This document shows, piece by piece, positions 28,875 through 40,467 of a stretch of DNA of 64,000 nt. How positions within the stretch are numbered: the stretch's first letter is position 1; each line of letters starts with the position of its first letter. Location of the stretch: assembly GCF_009708035.1 (NCBI RefSeq), contig NZ_WMBQ01000001.1, positions 1,989,501-2,053,500 of the forward strand. Reading direction: 5' to 3'. The position numbers and the translations under genes are program-made. The notes beneath the pieces were generated by a model. That model did not search any database and was not told the origin of the DNA. It was given only the letters and a program-made list of their open reading frames with translations. The stretch is from Hyphomicrobium album (GTDB lineage Bacteria; Pseudomonadota; Alphaproteobacteria; Rhizobiales; Hyphomicrobiaceae).

Positions 28875-30107
28875 ATGAGACGAGTGGTTGTCACGGGCAT
28901 GGGCATTGTTTCCTCGATCGGAAACAACAGCCAGGAAGTGCTCGCGTCACTCCGCGAGGCCAAATCCGGCATCGTGCGCGCCGACAAGTACGTCGAGCTC
29001 GGCTTCCGCTGTCAGGTGCACGGCGCTCCCAACATCGACTGGGAGACGCAGGTGCCGCGCAAGCCGCGCCGCTTCATGGGCGACGGGGTCGGCTGGAATT
29101 ACATCGCCATGGACCAGGCGATTCGCGACGCCGGCTTGCAGGAAAGCGACGTCATCAACGAGCGCACCGGCATCATCATGGGGGCGGGCGGTCCGTCGAC
29201 CCGCGCTATCGTGGCCGCTGCCGACGTGACGCGCGAGAAGGACCCCAAGAAAGTCGGCCCCTTCGAGGTGCCAAAGGCGATGTGCTCCGGCCCCTCGGCC
29301 GCGCTCGCCACCAGCTTCCAGATCAAGGGCGTCAACTATTCGATCGCTTCGGCCTGCTCCACCTCGGCGCACTGCATCGGCAATGCCACCGAGCTGATCC
29401 AGTGGGGCAAGCAGGACGTGATGTTCGCCGGCGGCTGCGAGGAGCTCGACTGGACGCTGTCGGTGCTGTTCGACGCGATGGGTGCCATGTCGTCGAAGTT
29501 CAACGACACGCCAGCCAAGGCGAGCCGCGCCTACGACAAGGATAGAGATGGCTTCGTCATCGCCGGCGGCGCCGGCGTGGTGGTGCTCGAGGAATACGAG
29601 CGCGCCAAGGCCCGCGGGGCGCGGATTTACGGTGAGGTCGCCGGTTACGGCGCCACCTCGGACGGCTACGACATGGTCGCCCCCTCGGGCGAAGGCGCCG
29701 TGCGCTGCATGCAGCAGGCGCTCAAGGGCATGGACGGCAAGGGCGTCGGCAAGGTCGACTATATCAATCCGCACGGCACCGGCACACCGATCGGCGACCT
29801 GCGCGAGATCGAGGCGATCCGCAAGGTGTTCGACGGCGCCGACGTGCCGAAGATCGCCGCGACCAAGTCGCTGACCGGGCATTCGCTGGGCGCCGTGGGC
29901 GTACAGGAGGCGATCTTCTCGCTGCTGATGATGAACAACGGTTTCATCTGCGAAAGCGCCAACATCGACGAGATCGACCCGGCCTTGGCCGACATGCCAA
30001 TCGTGCGCGAGCGCATTGATAATGTTAGTCTTAACTGCGTGATGTCGAACAGTTTCGGGTTCGGCGGAACTAATGCCACGCTCGTTTTTCGCCGCGTGAG
30101 CGGCTAG
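28875..30107 (+). CDS. fabB: beta-ketoacyl-ACP synthase I
   Basis: The 410-residue condensing enzyme elongates unsaturated acyl-ACP with malonyl-ACP. The Cys-His-His triad is visible in '[15 protein letters not shown]', '[12 protein letters not shown]' and '[16 protein letters not shown]'; the C-terminal '[14 protein letters not shown]' is typical of KAS enzymes. The ATG at 28875 gives the expected '[16 protein letters not shown]' start and follows a purine-rich GAGAGGATGGGCGG; a start at 28803 would add 24 unrelated residues. Pairing with fabA shows that unsaturated fatty acids are made by the anaerobic route. Confidence 0.97.
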   Translation: MRRVVVTGMGIVSSIGNNSQEVLASLREAKSGIVRADKYVELGFRCQVHGAPNIDWETQVPRKPRRFMGDGVGWNYIAMDQAIRDAGLQESDVINERTGIIMGAGGPSTRAIVAAADVTREKDPKKVGPFEVPKAMCSGPSAALATSFQIKGVNYSIASACSTSAHCIGNATELIQWGKQDVMFAGGCEELDWTLSVLFDAMGAMSSKFNDTPAKASRAYDKDRDGFVIAGGAGVVVLEEYERAKARGARIYGEVAGYGATSDGYDMVAPSGEGAVRCMQQALKGMDGKGVGKVDYINPHGTGTPIGDLREIEAIRKVFDGADVPKIAATKSLTGHSLGAVGVQEAIFSLLMMNNGFICESANIDEIDPALADMPIVRERIDNVSLNCVMSNSFGFGGTNATLVFRRVSG

Positions 30108-30225
30108 AAACGAGCCCGATCACAAGCCGTCACGCCGGGAACAGCGGGCCAGCGCGGATCGGCTAGAAACCGCCGGCGCCCATCCGGGCTTGCGTAAACA
30201 TTCTAAGGAACGACAGGACCTCCCC

Positions 30226-31101
30226 ATGACCGAAATCGACCTCGCCAAACCAGGTCCCATCATGGCTGGCAAGCGCGGGCTCATCATGGGCGTCGCCAAC
30301 GAGCGCTCGATCGCCTGGGGCATCGCCCGCATCCTGGCCGGACAGGGCGCCGAGCTCGCCTTCACGTATCAGGACGGCGCCTTCGGCCGCCGCGCGCTCC
30401 CCCTTGCCAAGACCCTCGGCGCAGAGATCATCGAGCCTGCCAACGTGCTCGACCTCGACAGCATCGACCGCGTGTTCGCGCGCATCAAGGAGAGCTGGGG
30501 CAACCTCGACTTCGTCGTGCACGCGCTCGCCTTCTCCGACCCGCGCGAGCTGTCGGGCCGCTACGTCAACACCACGCGCGAGAACTTCACCAACACCATG
30601 GTGATCTCGTGCTTCTCGTTCACCGAAATCGCCAAGCGCGCCATCCCGCTGATGACGAACGGCGGCTCGCTGCTGACGCTCAGCTACGGCGGCGCCACTA
30701 AATCTGTTCCTTCCTACAACGTGATGGGTGTCGCCAAGGCGGCGCTGGAGGCTTCCGTGCGCTACCTCGCGGCGGACCTCGGCCCGCAGGGCATCCGCGT
30801 CAACGCGCTGTCGGCCGGCCCGATGCGCACGCTTTCCGGCGCCGGCGTCTCCGACGCGCGCGTCATCTTCAACTATCAGAAAGAGCATGCGCCGCTGAAG
30901 CGCACACCCAGCCTCAACGAGGTCGGTGGCTCGGCGCTGTACCTGTTGTCCGACATGTCGGGCGCGGTGACGGGCGAAGTCCACTTCGTCGACTGTGGAT
31001 ATTCCACGGTCGCCATGCCGAACCTCGAGGCACTGAAGCGGCTCGACACCGAAACCGGCGCCGCGCCGGGCGGCCGCTCGCCGTCGGAAGCTGCCGAATA
31101 G
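30226..31101 (+). CDS. fabI: enoyl-ACP reductase (NADH)
   Basis: The 291-residue SDR-type enzyme carries out the last reduction of each elongation cycle. It has 'GKRGLIMGVANERSIAWGIA' (NADH site) and the active-site Tyr-x6-Lys in 'SYNVMGVAKAALEASVRYLA'. 'GIRVNALSAGPMRTLSGAG' is also typical of FabI. The ATG at 30226 follows an AAGGAACGACAGGACC segment. A further ATG at 30262 would remove an N-terminal dozen residues. The C-terminal tail, rich in Gly, Ser and Glu, is slightly longer than in E. coli FabI. Confidence 0.96.
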   Translation: MTEIDLAKPGPIMAGKRGLIMGVANERSIAWGIARILAGQGAELAFTYQDGAFGRRALPLAKTLGAEIIEPANVLDLDSIDRVFARIKESWGNLDFVVHALAFSDPRELSGRYVNTTRENFTNTMVISCFSFTEIAKRAIPLMTNGGSLLTLSYGGATKSVPSYNVMGVAKAALEASVRYLAADLGPQGIRVNALSAGPMRTLSGAGVSDARVIFNYQKEHAPLKRTPSLNEVGGSALYLLSDMSGAVTGEVHFVDCGYSTVAMPNLEALKRLDTETGAAPGGRSPSEAAE

Positions 31102-31143
31102 CGGACCTCTTGACGGGGTGACGATGCCGGCTCACACACGCGC

Positions 31144-31992
31144 ATGATCGGCGTCTTCGATTCAGGCCTCGGGGGACTGACGGTGCTGCGCGCACTTGTC
31201 GACCGCTTTCCCGACAAGCCGTTTCTCTACCTCGGCGACCACGCGAACCTTCCCTACGGGAACCGCCCGTCGGCCGAGGTGATCGACCTCACGCGCGCCA
31301 GCGTCGAGGCGCTGTTCTCGCAAGGCTGCAAGCTCGTCCTGCTCGGCTGCAATACGGCGACGGCAGTTGCCGCGCGCCATCTGCAGCAGACATGGCTGCC
31401 TTCGAGCCAATGGCGCGGCCACAACGTGCTCGGCATCGTCGCGCCGACGGTCGAGGCGGCGACGCAGACGCCGTGGGCCGTGTCGAGCCCGCAGTACCCG
31501 CAAAAGTACAACACCGATCTGATCGCCGTTTTCGGGACGACGCGGACGATCAACTCCGACGCCTACCCGGAGGAAATCCGCAAGCGCTGTCCCCGCGTCA
31601 CCGTCGTGCAGCAGATCTGCTCGCAGCTTGCCGGCGCCATCGAGGACGAGGCGCCGGAAGCCGAGCTGGAACGGCTGGTCGAGGAGGGCGTGCGCGGCGT
31701 CAACGCACAGACCAACGGCATGCCGCCGCATCGGGCGATATTGGGTTGTACGCACTTCCCGCTGGTGGAGCATCTGTTCCGCCGCCACCTGCCGCCGTTC
31801 ACTCGCATCCTGTCGCAGCCGGAAGTGGTGGCCGACAGCCTCGAGGACTATCTGGCGCGGCATCCGCACTACATTGCGGGCGATCGCGGCCACTCGGTCA
31901 CGCTGTTGACCACCGGCGACCCCGCCGAGATCAGCGCGCGCGCCCGGGTGTTCTGGCCCGAGGTTTCGTCCTTCGAGCTGCTCGCCGCCTAG
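31144..31992 (+). CDS. murI: glutamate racemase
   Basis: The 282-residue enzyme interconverts L- and D-glutamate for peptidoglycan. It opens with 'MIGVFDSGLGGLTVLRAL' and has the two catalytic cysteines in 'KLVLLGCNTATAVAA' and 'AILGCTHFPLVEHLF'. It follows fabI by 42 bases on the same strand and may be co-transcribed. Downstream it is convergent with csoR, 3 bases apart. Confidence 0.95.
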   Translation: MIGVFDSGLGGLTVLRALVDRFPDKPFLYLGDHANLPYGNRPSAEVIDLTRASVEALFSQGCKLVLLGCNTATAVAARHLQQTWLPSSQWRGHNVLGIVAPTVEAATQTPWAVSSPQYPQKYNTDLIAVFGTTRTINSDAYPEEIRKRCPRVTVVQQICSQLAGAIEDEAPEAELERLVEEGVRGVNAQTNGMPPHRAILGCTHFPLVEHLFRRHLPPFTRILSQPEVVADSLEDYLARHPHYIAGDRGHSVTLLTTGDPAEISARARVFWPEVSSFELLAA

Positions 31993-31995
31993 CCA

Positions 31996-32271
31996 TCAAC
32001 GTTCGGCGCGGGCGAAGACTTCCATCAACTCGGCCACCTTGCGGCGCTGCTCCTCGGCATCGCCGCTCCTGATCGCGTGCTCGACGCAATGGCCGACGTG
32101 ATCGCGCAGGACCTCATCCTCGACGCGGCGCAAAGCTGCGCGAATGGCCGAGAGCTGGGTCAACACATCAATGCAGTAACGATCCTCGGCGACCATGCGG
32201 GCGACGCCGCGCACCTGGCCCTCGATGCGGCCAAGGCGCTTCTGACATGAGGTTTTTGCTGCAGGCTGCAT
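31996..32271 (-). CDS. csoR: copper-sensing repressor CsoR
   Basis: The 91-residue all-helical repressor has the CsoR/FrmR pattern ('[20 protein letters not shown]'). The Cu(I) ligand set is complete: Cys33 in 'RYCIDVL', His58 and Cys62 in 'DHVGHC', with the same spacing (25 and 4) as in known CsoR. It is transcribed away from copA, and an operator of the right form lies between the two genes. The start at 32269-32271 is preferred: further upstream the frame runs through the operator. Cu(I) binding is expected to release the operator and derepress copA. Confidence 0.95.
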   Translation of the reverse strand: MQPAAKTSCQKRLGRIEGQVRGVARMVAEDRYCIDVLTQLSAIRAALRRVEDEVLRDHVGHCVEHAIRSGDAEEQRRKVAELMEVFARAER

Positions 32272-32273
32272 AA

Positions 32274-32302
32274 TTGACCTATACCCCTGGGGGGTATACA
32301 TA
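32274..32302 (+). promoter_or_regulatory. CsoR operator overlapping the copA promoter
   Basis: TATACCCC (32280-32287) and GGGGTATA (32291-32298) form a perfect inverted repeat with a 3-base centre, the classic CsoR-type operator. It lies between a -35-like TTGACC (32274-32279) and a -10-like TACATA (32297-32302) with a 17-base spacer for copA, so repressor binding would block RNA polymerase. The -10/-35 assignment is by eye. Confidence 0.88.
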
Positions 32303-32338
32303 GTCAACGGGCAACCCGTTTTCTCCATGGAGCTTTCC

Positions 32339-34726
<2,388 letters not shown>

Positions 34727-34733
34727 GCGAGAA

Positions 34734-34858
34734 CGTCATCCCGGCGCAGGCCGGGACCCACGCCAGCTTCAGCGGGCGCTCGCGTTGAGGTGTGCACCGG
34801 ACCTTCAATCGGGCAGGTGCGGGGACTTGCGTGGATCCCGGCCTGCGCCGGGATGACG
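34734..34858. repeat. inverted pair of 29-base palindromic intergenic repeats
   Basis: The segment at 34734-34762 and its inverted copy at 34830-34858 match at 28 of 29 positions. Each copy has a GC-rich core (CCCGGCGCAGGCCGGG) and a CGTCATC end. A third, shorter relative (GGTTCCCGCCGCGCGGGAAT) is at 34901-34920. These are typical REP-like chromosomal repeats. Confidence 0.8.
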
Positions 34859-34952
34859 GAAGAAGAACGAGCGGTCAGATACAAGCTGAGAAGTGACCTG
34901 GGTTCCCGCCGCGCGGGAATGACGGATTGGTTGAGGCTGCCCCTCACCCTGG

Positions 34953-34979
34953 CCCTCTCCCCATTTTTAGGGGAGAGGG
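34953..34979. terminator. CCCTCTCCCC / GGGGAGAGGG hairpin
   Basis: CCCTCTCCCC (34953-34962) pairs with GGGGAGAGGG (34970-34979) around ATTTTTA. It follows copA and lies 12 bases beyond the convergent Spy-like gene. It resembles a widespread intergenic repeat and could serve as a bidirectional terminator. Confidence 0.6.
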
Positions 34980-34990
34980 GATCGCAGGCC

Positions 34991-36472
34991 TTACTGGCTC
35001 GGCATGGTGTTGAAGCGCGCCTTCTGCTCGTCGCTCAGCGAGTCGTAGAAGCCGGTCAGGGCCGGGCGCACCTCGTTCATCGCCGTCACCGTCGCCTTCA
35101 GGCGCTTGTCCATCGCGTCGAGGCGCGCCTCGGTCGATGACGGGACCTGCGCCGGGCAGGTTGCCTGCAGCATCGCGGCAGCCTTGGCCGAGACGCTGTC
35201 GAGCTGGTCGAGAGCCGCCTTCTGCTTCTCGTCCGGATCGACCGTGGCGATGATCTCCTGCGTCGGAACGTTGATGAACTCCTGGTTCTGCGTCGAGCAG
35301 AGCGCCGCGGGGTTCGATGCCTTGTCGCCGCCGAGCGCGTCGAGCTGCTGGCGCTGATCGGCGGACAGCGAGCCGTCGAACTTGGTGAGCGGCGCACGCA
35401 CGAGGTCGAGGCCCTGCACCATCGCGCCGAGCCGCTTCTGCAGCGCATCAAGTCGGCTCACCGGGGTCAGCGGCGGCGAGCTGGGGCACGACGCCTTGAG
35501 GATGTCCTCCGCCTTGGTGGAGGCGGCCTTCAGCGCCTTCAGGTCGGCGAGTTGCGCGCCTTCGGGCTTCACGCTCGCCTGGATCTTGTCGATCGGGAAG
35601 CCCGACACGCCCGGCGCAAAGCCGCTGCACGTGGCGACATCCTGGTTCTGGCTGTCGTCAGCGACGGAGCCCTGGTTATTGCTGCCAGCTGCGCTGTTCG
35701 CCGGCCCGGCGGCGTAGATGTCCTGATGCGACTGACGGGCGTAGGTATAGTCGCTGTCGGTCTGCGTCCAGGCGGAGGCGCCGTAGCCGCCCGACGGCCA
35801 AGCATACGCGCCATTGGGCCAGAACAGGCCGCCCATGATGTAGTCGACGTTGTAGTTCCAGAACGGCGCGGTCGCCGCGTACGGCCACCAGGCGAACGAC
35901 CACATGTCGCCCCAGGCGAACGGCCAGAAGACCGGTCCGACCCATCCGAAGCGGCAGTTGTAGCAGTTGAAATTGCGGGCGTTCCAATTGTTGTTCCAGA
36001 ACGCGTTGTGGTCCCAGCGGCCGACGTTCACCGGCTGATGCCAGTTGTTCCAGTGATTGGCGAGATCGTCATGCCGATCGTCGCGACGGTCCTGGGCATC
36101 GTGGTGGTCATCGGCAGCGTGGTCGCGCATGTCATCAGCGCGATGGTCGTCGGCGTGGTCGCGGGCATCGTCGGCGCGATGGTCGTCTGCCTGGTGGTCA
36201 TCGGCCGGCCGGCGATCGTCCGTGGCGCGGTGGTCCTCAGCCGGACGCCGGTCCTCCATGTGTTCGGGATGGAACGCCTCGGGGCGGAAATCGCGCATGC
36301 CGCCGCCGAAGTCGCGCATACCGCCGAAATGACCGCCACCGAAGCCGCCGCCAAAGCCGCCACCGAAGTGACCGCCGCCGAAACCGCCACCACGCGCGTC
36401 CGCGTCGCTTGCCAAACCGAGAACGCCGAGTGAAAGGCCTGCCGCCAGCGCCAGAGCCGAGCTACGACCCAT
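34991..36472 (-). CDS. Spy/CpxP-like (LTXXQ-type) secreted protein with Asp/His-rich segment
   Basis: The 493-residue protein has a signal peptide (about 1-27, ending 'ASDADARGG') and a Gly-rich run with His (28-58). A strikingly Asp/His/Arg-rich segment follows (about 70-140). Next comes an aromatic Trp/Asn/Tyr-rich region ('NHWNNWH', 'WPFAWGDMWSFAWWPY'), then two helical repeats with LTXXQ-like motifs ('GSLSADQRQQLDAL' and 'DSLSDEQKARFNTM'), as in Spy/CpxP periplasmic stress proteins. The start at 36472 has a GGAGGAAAC site. The Asp/His cluster could bind metal, and the gene lies beside the copper pump, but that link is inference. Confidence 0.8.
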   Translation of the reverse strand: MGRSSALALAAGLSLGVLGLASDADARGGGFGGGHFGGGFGGGFGGGHFGGMRDFGGGMRDFRPEAFHPEHMEDRRPAEDHRATDDRRPADDHQADDHRADDARDHADDHRADDMRDHAADDHHDAQDRRDDRHDDLANHWNNWHQPVNVGRWDHNAFWNNNWNARNFNCYNCRFGWVGPVFWPFAWGDMWSFAWWPYAATAPFWNYNVDYIMGGLFWPNGAYAWPSGGYGASAWTQTDSDYTYARQSHQDIYAAGPANSAAGSNNQGSVADDSQNQDVATCSGFAPGVSGFPIDKIQASVKPEGAQLADLKALKAASTKAEDILKASCPSSPPLTPVSRLDALQKRLGAMVQGLDLVRAPLTKFDGSLSADQRQQLDALGGDKASNPAALCSTQNQEFINVPTQEIIATVDPDEKQKAALDQLDSVSAKAAAMLQATCPAQVPSSTEARLDAMDKRLKATVTAMNEVRPALTGFYDSLSDEQKARFNTMPSQ

Positions 36473-36801
36473 GATGTTTCCTCCGGGAGAAATCCTGTCG
36501 CCGCCGCTGATCCGGCGAGCTGTGATTTGCTTACCCGGCAAGGTATGACGAGAGGCTCAGCACGGCCGGCCGACCTCCGGCTAGGGCAAACAAAACCTTC
36601 ACGCGGACGAGGCAAATATTCGCGCACCGGCAATCCCGTGGCAGGAGTTGCAGCCGCGCTCGGTAGAGCCGAACGAGACCAAATTCCGCACGGATAGGGC
36701 GACGTGCCACTGGCGAAACGGGTCCATAGGCACGATATGAGCCTCCCCTTCGGGCCCTCGGCCCGCTATTCATCGGCGAACGAGCGCCACCGAGAGTGAA
36801 G
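36473..36801. other. 329-base divergent intergenic region
   Basis: This should contain the promoters of the Spy-like gene (minus) and aguA (plus). I see no coding region, RNA gene or clear operator. Confidence 0.4.
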
Positions 36802-37827
36802 ATGCTGCCTGACGCGACCGAAACGACGACGATCACCGTGCCGCCCGAGTGGGCGCTGCTGAAAGCGGTGTGGACCGCCTGGCCGGCGGACGCCGACGAG
36901 TGGAACGGCGACCTCGAGGCGCCGCGCCGCGACGTGGCGGCGCTGGTCACGGCCCTGGCCGAAGCGAACAAGGTACGCCTCTTGGTCAACGGGCCGGAGG
37001 CGGAGGCTTCCGCGCGCGCGGCGCTCGGGGGCACCTGCGAATTCGTGCAGGCCCGGTACGGAGACATCTGGCTGCGCGACACGGGCCCCATCTTCGCGCG
37101 CACGCATTTGGGTCAAGTGGCACTGCGCTTCGCCACCAATAGCTGGGGTGGCAAGTACGATCTGCCCGACGACGCGACCGTCGGCGACGACATCGCGCGC
37201 GTCTCCGAGACGGATATCCGGCGCTTCGATTTCGTGCTGGAGGGCGGCGCCATCGACCACGACGGCGAGGGCACGATCCTCACCACGCGGCAGACCCTGC
37301 TGAACCCCAACCGCAACGGCTGGACGCGCGAGCAGGCGGAAGCGGCGCTCGCCGAGGCGTTCGGCGCCCGGAAGATCATCTGGATCGACGAGGGCCTGAA
37401 GAACGACCATACCGACGGGCACATCGACAACATCGCGCGCTTCGTCGGCCCGGGGCGCGTCGTCTGCCAGGCCGCGGCCGGCGACGACGACCCGAACAAG
37501 GAGACGCTCGACGCGATCGCGGCGACCCTCGCCGCGGCGACGGATGCGTCGGGTCGCAAGCTCCAGGTGGCGCGCATCCCCGGCGTCGGGCTCTATCGCA
37601 ATGCGCATGGCGAGGTGTCGCCGGCCTCGCACATGAACTTCATCATCGCCAACGGCCTTGTCGTGGTGCCGGTGTACGGCACGGCGACGCAAGAACCGGC
37701 GCTGGCCGCGCTGCAGGCCGTGTTCCCCGATCACAAGGTGGTCGGCGTGCCCTCGCAAGGACTGCTCGGCGCCGGCACGGCGGGCGGTGGCTCGTTCCAC
37801 TGCATCACCCAGCAGGAGCCGCGCTAG
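36802..37827 (+). CDS. aguA: agmatine deiminase
   Basis: The 341-residue enzyme converts agmatine to N-carbamoylputrescine, the first step of the AguA-AguB route to putrescine. The conserved segments are 'YGDIWLRDTGPIFAR', 'EGGAIDHDGEGTILTT', 'NDHTDGHIDNIARFV' and the catalytic cysteine in 'GAGTAGGGSFHCITQQ'. The ATG at 36802 is preferred to the GTG two codons earlier. The stop codon TAG lies inside the first base pairs of a palindromic element (37824-37899). aguB follows on the same strand. Confidence 0.96.
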   Translation: MLPDATETTTITVPPEWALLKAVWTAWPADADEWNGDLEAPRRDVAALVTALAEANKVRLLVNGPEAEASARAALGGTCEFVQARYGDIWLRDTGPIFARTHLGQVALRFATNSWGGKYDLPDDATVGDDIARVSETDIRRFDFVLEGGAIDHDGEGTILTTRQTLLNPNRNGWTREQAEAALAEAFGARKIIWIDEGLKNDHTDGHIDNIARFVGPGRVVCQAAAGDDDPNKETLDAIAATLAAATDASGRKLQVARIPGVGLYRNAHGEVSPASHMNFIIANGLVVVPVYGTATQEPALAALQAVFPDHKVVGVPSQGLLGAGTAGGGSFHCITQQEPR

Positions 37828-37899
37828 TGTGATGATCGAGAAATTCGCCTTCACAAGCGGCCTGGGATCGAGCGAATCTCTCGATCTGAATCACACTAG
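37824..37899. repeat. palindromic element A between aguA and aguB
   Basis: This 76-base element begins CTAGTGT and ends ACACTAG. The arms extend inward with GTGTGATGATCGAGA opposite TCTCGATCTGAATCACAC, so it can fold into a long imperfect hairpin. It includes the stop codon of aguA. No target-site duplication is obvious. It shares its termini with element B. Confidence 0.8.
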
Positions 37900-37912
37900 C
37901 AAGGCCATGATT

Positions 37913-37990
37913 CTAGTGTCCCTTATGACTCCGAAGTTCGCTCTGGACCCTAGCATCGAACTCTGGCGAACTTGGGAGTCGGGACACTAG
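37913..37990. repeat. palindromic element B between aguA and aguB
   Basis: This 78-base element also begins CTAGTGT and ends ACACTAG. The arms CTAGTGTCCC..GACTCC.AAGTTCGC and GCGAACTTGGGAGTCGGGACACTAG are nearly complementary, leaving a loop of about 24 bases. It ends directly at the aguB start codon (TAG-ATG). Confidence 0.8.
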
Positions 37991-38851
37991 ATGGCCAACC
38001 GCACGCTCACCGTCGCCGCGATCCAGACCTGGTACGGCCACGACCTGCGCGACAACATCGCGAGGACGGAAGCCTTCGTGCGCGAGGTGGTGACGGGCGG
38101 TGCGCAGGTGGTGCTGCCGTCGGAGCTGTTCCAGGGCATCTATTTCTGCACCAAGCAGGACCCGAAGTGGTTCACCACCGCGCATCCAGTCGGCGAGCAT
38201 CCGTGCGTGCTGGCGCTGCAGAAGCTCGCTGCGGAGCTGAAGATCGTCATCCCCATCTCGTTCTTCGAAAGGGACGGCCCGCGCTATTACAACAGCGTCG
38301 CCATCGCCGACACGGACGGCAAGATCCTCGGCGTCTACCGCAAGAGCCACATCCCCGACGGCCCGGGTTACCAGGAGAAGTACTATTTCCGCCCCGGCGA
38401 CACCGGCTTCAAGACCTGGAACACGAAGGCGGGCCACATCGGCGTCGGCATCTGCTGGGACCAGTGGTTCCCCGAGACGGCGCGCGCCATGGCCGTGGCC
38501 GGCGCCGAGGTGCTGTTCTATCCGACCGCCATCGGGTCGGAGCCATACGACGCGGCGCTCGACACGCACCTGCAGTGGCAGCGGGCGATGCAGGGGCATG
38601 CCGTGTCGAACGCGGTGCCGATCGTCGCCGCCAATCGCATTGGGCTCGAAGACAACGACGGCGCGAAGCAGCGATTCTACGGCCACTCGTTCATTGCCGA
38701 CCACCGCGGCGAGATCGTCGAGAGCTTCAACGCGACGGAGGAGGGCGTGCTGGTGCACACATTCGATCTCGACGAGATCGCGAGCTATCGCGCCGACTGG
38801 GGCTTCTTCCGCGACCGGCGCACCGACCTCTACGCCAAGAGCATCATCTGA
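37991..38851 (+). CDS. aguB: N-carbamoylputrescine amidase
   Basis: The 286-residue nitrilase-fold enzyme hydrolyses N-carbamoylputrescine to putrescine, CO2 and ammonia. The catalytic triad is visible: Glu in 'VVLPSELFQG', Lys in 'GVYRKSHIPDGPGYQEKYYF' and Cys in 'IGVGICWDQWFPE'. The length is normal. The start codon directly abuts palindromic element B, so no ribosome-binding site of the usual kind precedes it; the base of the hairpin (GGGAGTCGGG) may provide one. It acts together with aguA upstream. Confidence 0.96.
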   Translation: MANRTLTVAAIQTWYGHDLRDNIARTEAFVREVVTGGAQVVLPSELFQGIYFCTKQDPKWFTTAHPVGEHPCVLALQKLAAELKIVIPISFFERDGPRYYNSVAIADTDGKILGVYRKSHIPDGPGYQEKYYFRPGDTGFKTWNTKAGHIGVGICWDQWFPETARAMAVAGAEVLFYPTAIGSEPYDAALDTHLQWQRAMQGHAVSNAVPIVAANRIGLEDNDGAKQRFYGHSFIADHRGEIVESFNATEEGVLVHTFDLDEIASYRADWGFFRDRRTDLYAKSII

Positions 38852-40333
38852 TCAGGGCGAGCCGGCGCTGGTCAGCAGCTTGGCGAAGTAGCTCGATAGC
38901 AACCGATTGCCGGGATCGCGCGCGCGCCGCGCCACCGCGAACTCGGCCCAGCGCTTGCCATAGGCCTTGCCGACCTGCTCGGGCGTCAGATGCTTCGTCT
39001 GGTTGAACAGCGGATGGCCGTTGTGCGCGCTGGCAAAGGCGTTGAATGCCTTGAGAAACTCGTCCCAGCCCGCACCGCCCGTCGACACCGGATCGATGCT
39101 GATCGCCGGCGCGTCGTGCGAGAACGAGAGCAACGCGTTCTTGTCCTGCACCATGCGGTAGCCGACCGCCGGCAGGTCGCAACGGAAGCCGGTGCGCTCG
39201 GCGTGCTCGCGGCAGAAGCGGCTGTACGCCTCGAACGTGTCGAAGAACTGCTTTTCGTCGAACGACCACATCGAGAAGACGAACTTGTAGAGGCCCGGCT
39301 TCTCCTGGTGGCGGATGATCTGCAGCTGCGGATACGTGGCCTTGCCGCCGACGAGCATGCTCGTCCACCGGCAGATCAGGAAATCGTAGACGGCGCGCAC
39401 GCGGTGCTCGATCGGATGGCCGCGCGCACCCCGCGCGATCATGATCGTGAACATGGGACCGAGGTTGCGCCAGAAGGCATTACGCAGCCACCAGCGGCCT
39501 GACGACGTCGGCTTGACGCCCGGCAGCTCGCGCCGCTCCTCCACCATCACCTTTTGCGTGAAGGGGTAGAAGTACATCATCAAGGCGTTGCGCTGCGCGA
39601 TCAGCTCGGGCATCGCCGTGCGGAACTCCTCGATCGTGTAGACCCGGTGCTTGGCGTAGACCGCCGTCATCGGCTTGACGCGCAGCGTCACCTCGACGAG
39701 CACGCCGAGCAGCCCGTAGCTCGAGCGGAGCAAACGCATCTCGTCGGGATCATCGGCCTCGTTGTAGCTCGCGACACTGCCGTCGGGCTTGACGATCTTG
39801 AGGCCCGAGACGAACGAGCTCACCTGTCCCCAGTGCGAGGTGCCGATGAGCGAGCTGTCCTTGGTCGCGGCGCAGGCAACCGCGCCGAGCGTGACGTTGC
39901 CGATCTCGGTGTTGATGTGAAACTGCTTGCCGTGACGCGCCAGCTCCTCGGCCACGTCGATGTAGAGCGCGCCGGCTTCGGCAGTGACGAAGTCGTGGCC
40001 GATCTCGATGATCCGCGACGTGCCGGTCATGTCCAGCATGGTGCCGCCGTCGTCGGCGGAGCAGGGTGCGGGTGAATGCAGCTTTCCGACCGCGCGCACG
40101 GGCGAGGGATATTTCACCGCGTCCTTCATCACCCGCACGACATCGTCGATCGTTTGCGGCCGGACGACGACTGCGGGCCGATAGGTGACGCCGCCTTCCC
40201 AATTGGTGATTTCGCCTGCCTCGGGTGCCGCAGGAGCCGCCGCGCGCGTCGCCACGAAGGCGGACGGCCCGGCAAGCTTGAGCAGCGCCGCGAAATGCGG
40301 CGCCATCGCTAGATGCGGCACGAGCGATTTCAT
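38852..40333 (-). CDS. FAD-binding oxidoreductase of the L-gulonolactone/D-arabinono-1,4-lactone oxidase type
   Basis: The 493-residue protein has a FAD_binding_4 domain ('YRPAVVVRPQTIDDVVRVMK', 'VRAVGKLHSPAPCSADDGGT', 'EAGALYIDVAEELARHGKQF', 'GTSHWGQVSSFVSGLKIVKP'). The C-terminal ALO-like domain includes 'KFVFSMWSFDEKQFFDTFEA' and 'YAKHRVYTIEEF'. Relatives oxidise aldonolactones or sugars with oxygen or a carrier; the substrate is not known here. The His of the covalent-flavin motif of eukaryotic ALO is not evident. It is convergent with aguB, whose stop codon it directly abuts. Confidence 0.85.
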   Translation of the reverse strand: MKSLVPHLAMAPHFAALLKLAGPSAFVATRAAAPAAPEAGEITNWEGGVTYRPAVVVRPQTIDDVVRVMKDAVKYPSPVRAVGKLHSPAPCSADDGGTMLDMTGTSRIIEIGHDFVTAEAGALYIDVAEELARHGKQFHINTEIGNVTLGAVACAATKDSSLIGTSHWGQVSSFVSGLKIVKPDGSVASYNEADDPDEMRLLRSSYGLLGVLVEVTLRVKPMTAVYAKHRVYTIEEFRTAMPELIAQRNALMMYFYPFTQKVMVEERRELPGVKPTSSGRWWLRNAFWRNLGPMFTIMIARGARGHPIEHRVRAVYDFLICRWTSMLVGGKATYPQLQIIRHQEKPGLYKFVFSMWSFDEKQFFDTFEAYSRFCREHAERTGFRCDLPAVGYRMVQDKNALLSFSHDAPAISIDPVSTGGAGWDEFLKAFNAFASAHNGHPLFNQTKHLTPEQVGKAYGKRWAEFAVARRARDPGNRLLSSYFAKLLTSAGSP

Positions 40334-40467
40334 GACTACCCCCCGCCACGACTAAACGCGTGCGGTTTCAATGGGTAGGCAGCCTATCCTGAGAATCCTT
40401 GTCTGCCCATACGCGCGGCCCCTCGATACTTAACCGGGCGTCTGAGATCGTTCGCGTTGCATCCGCC

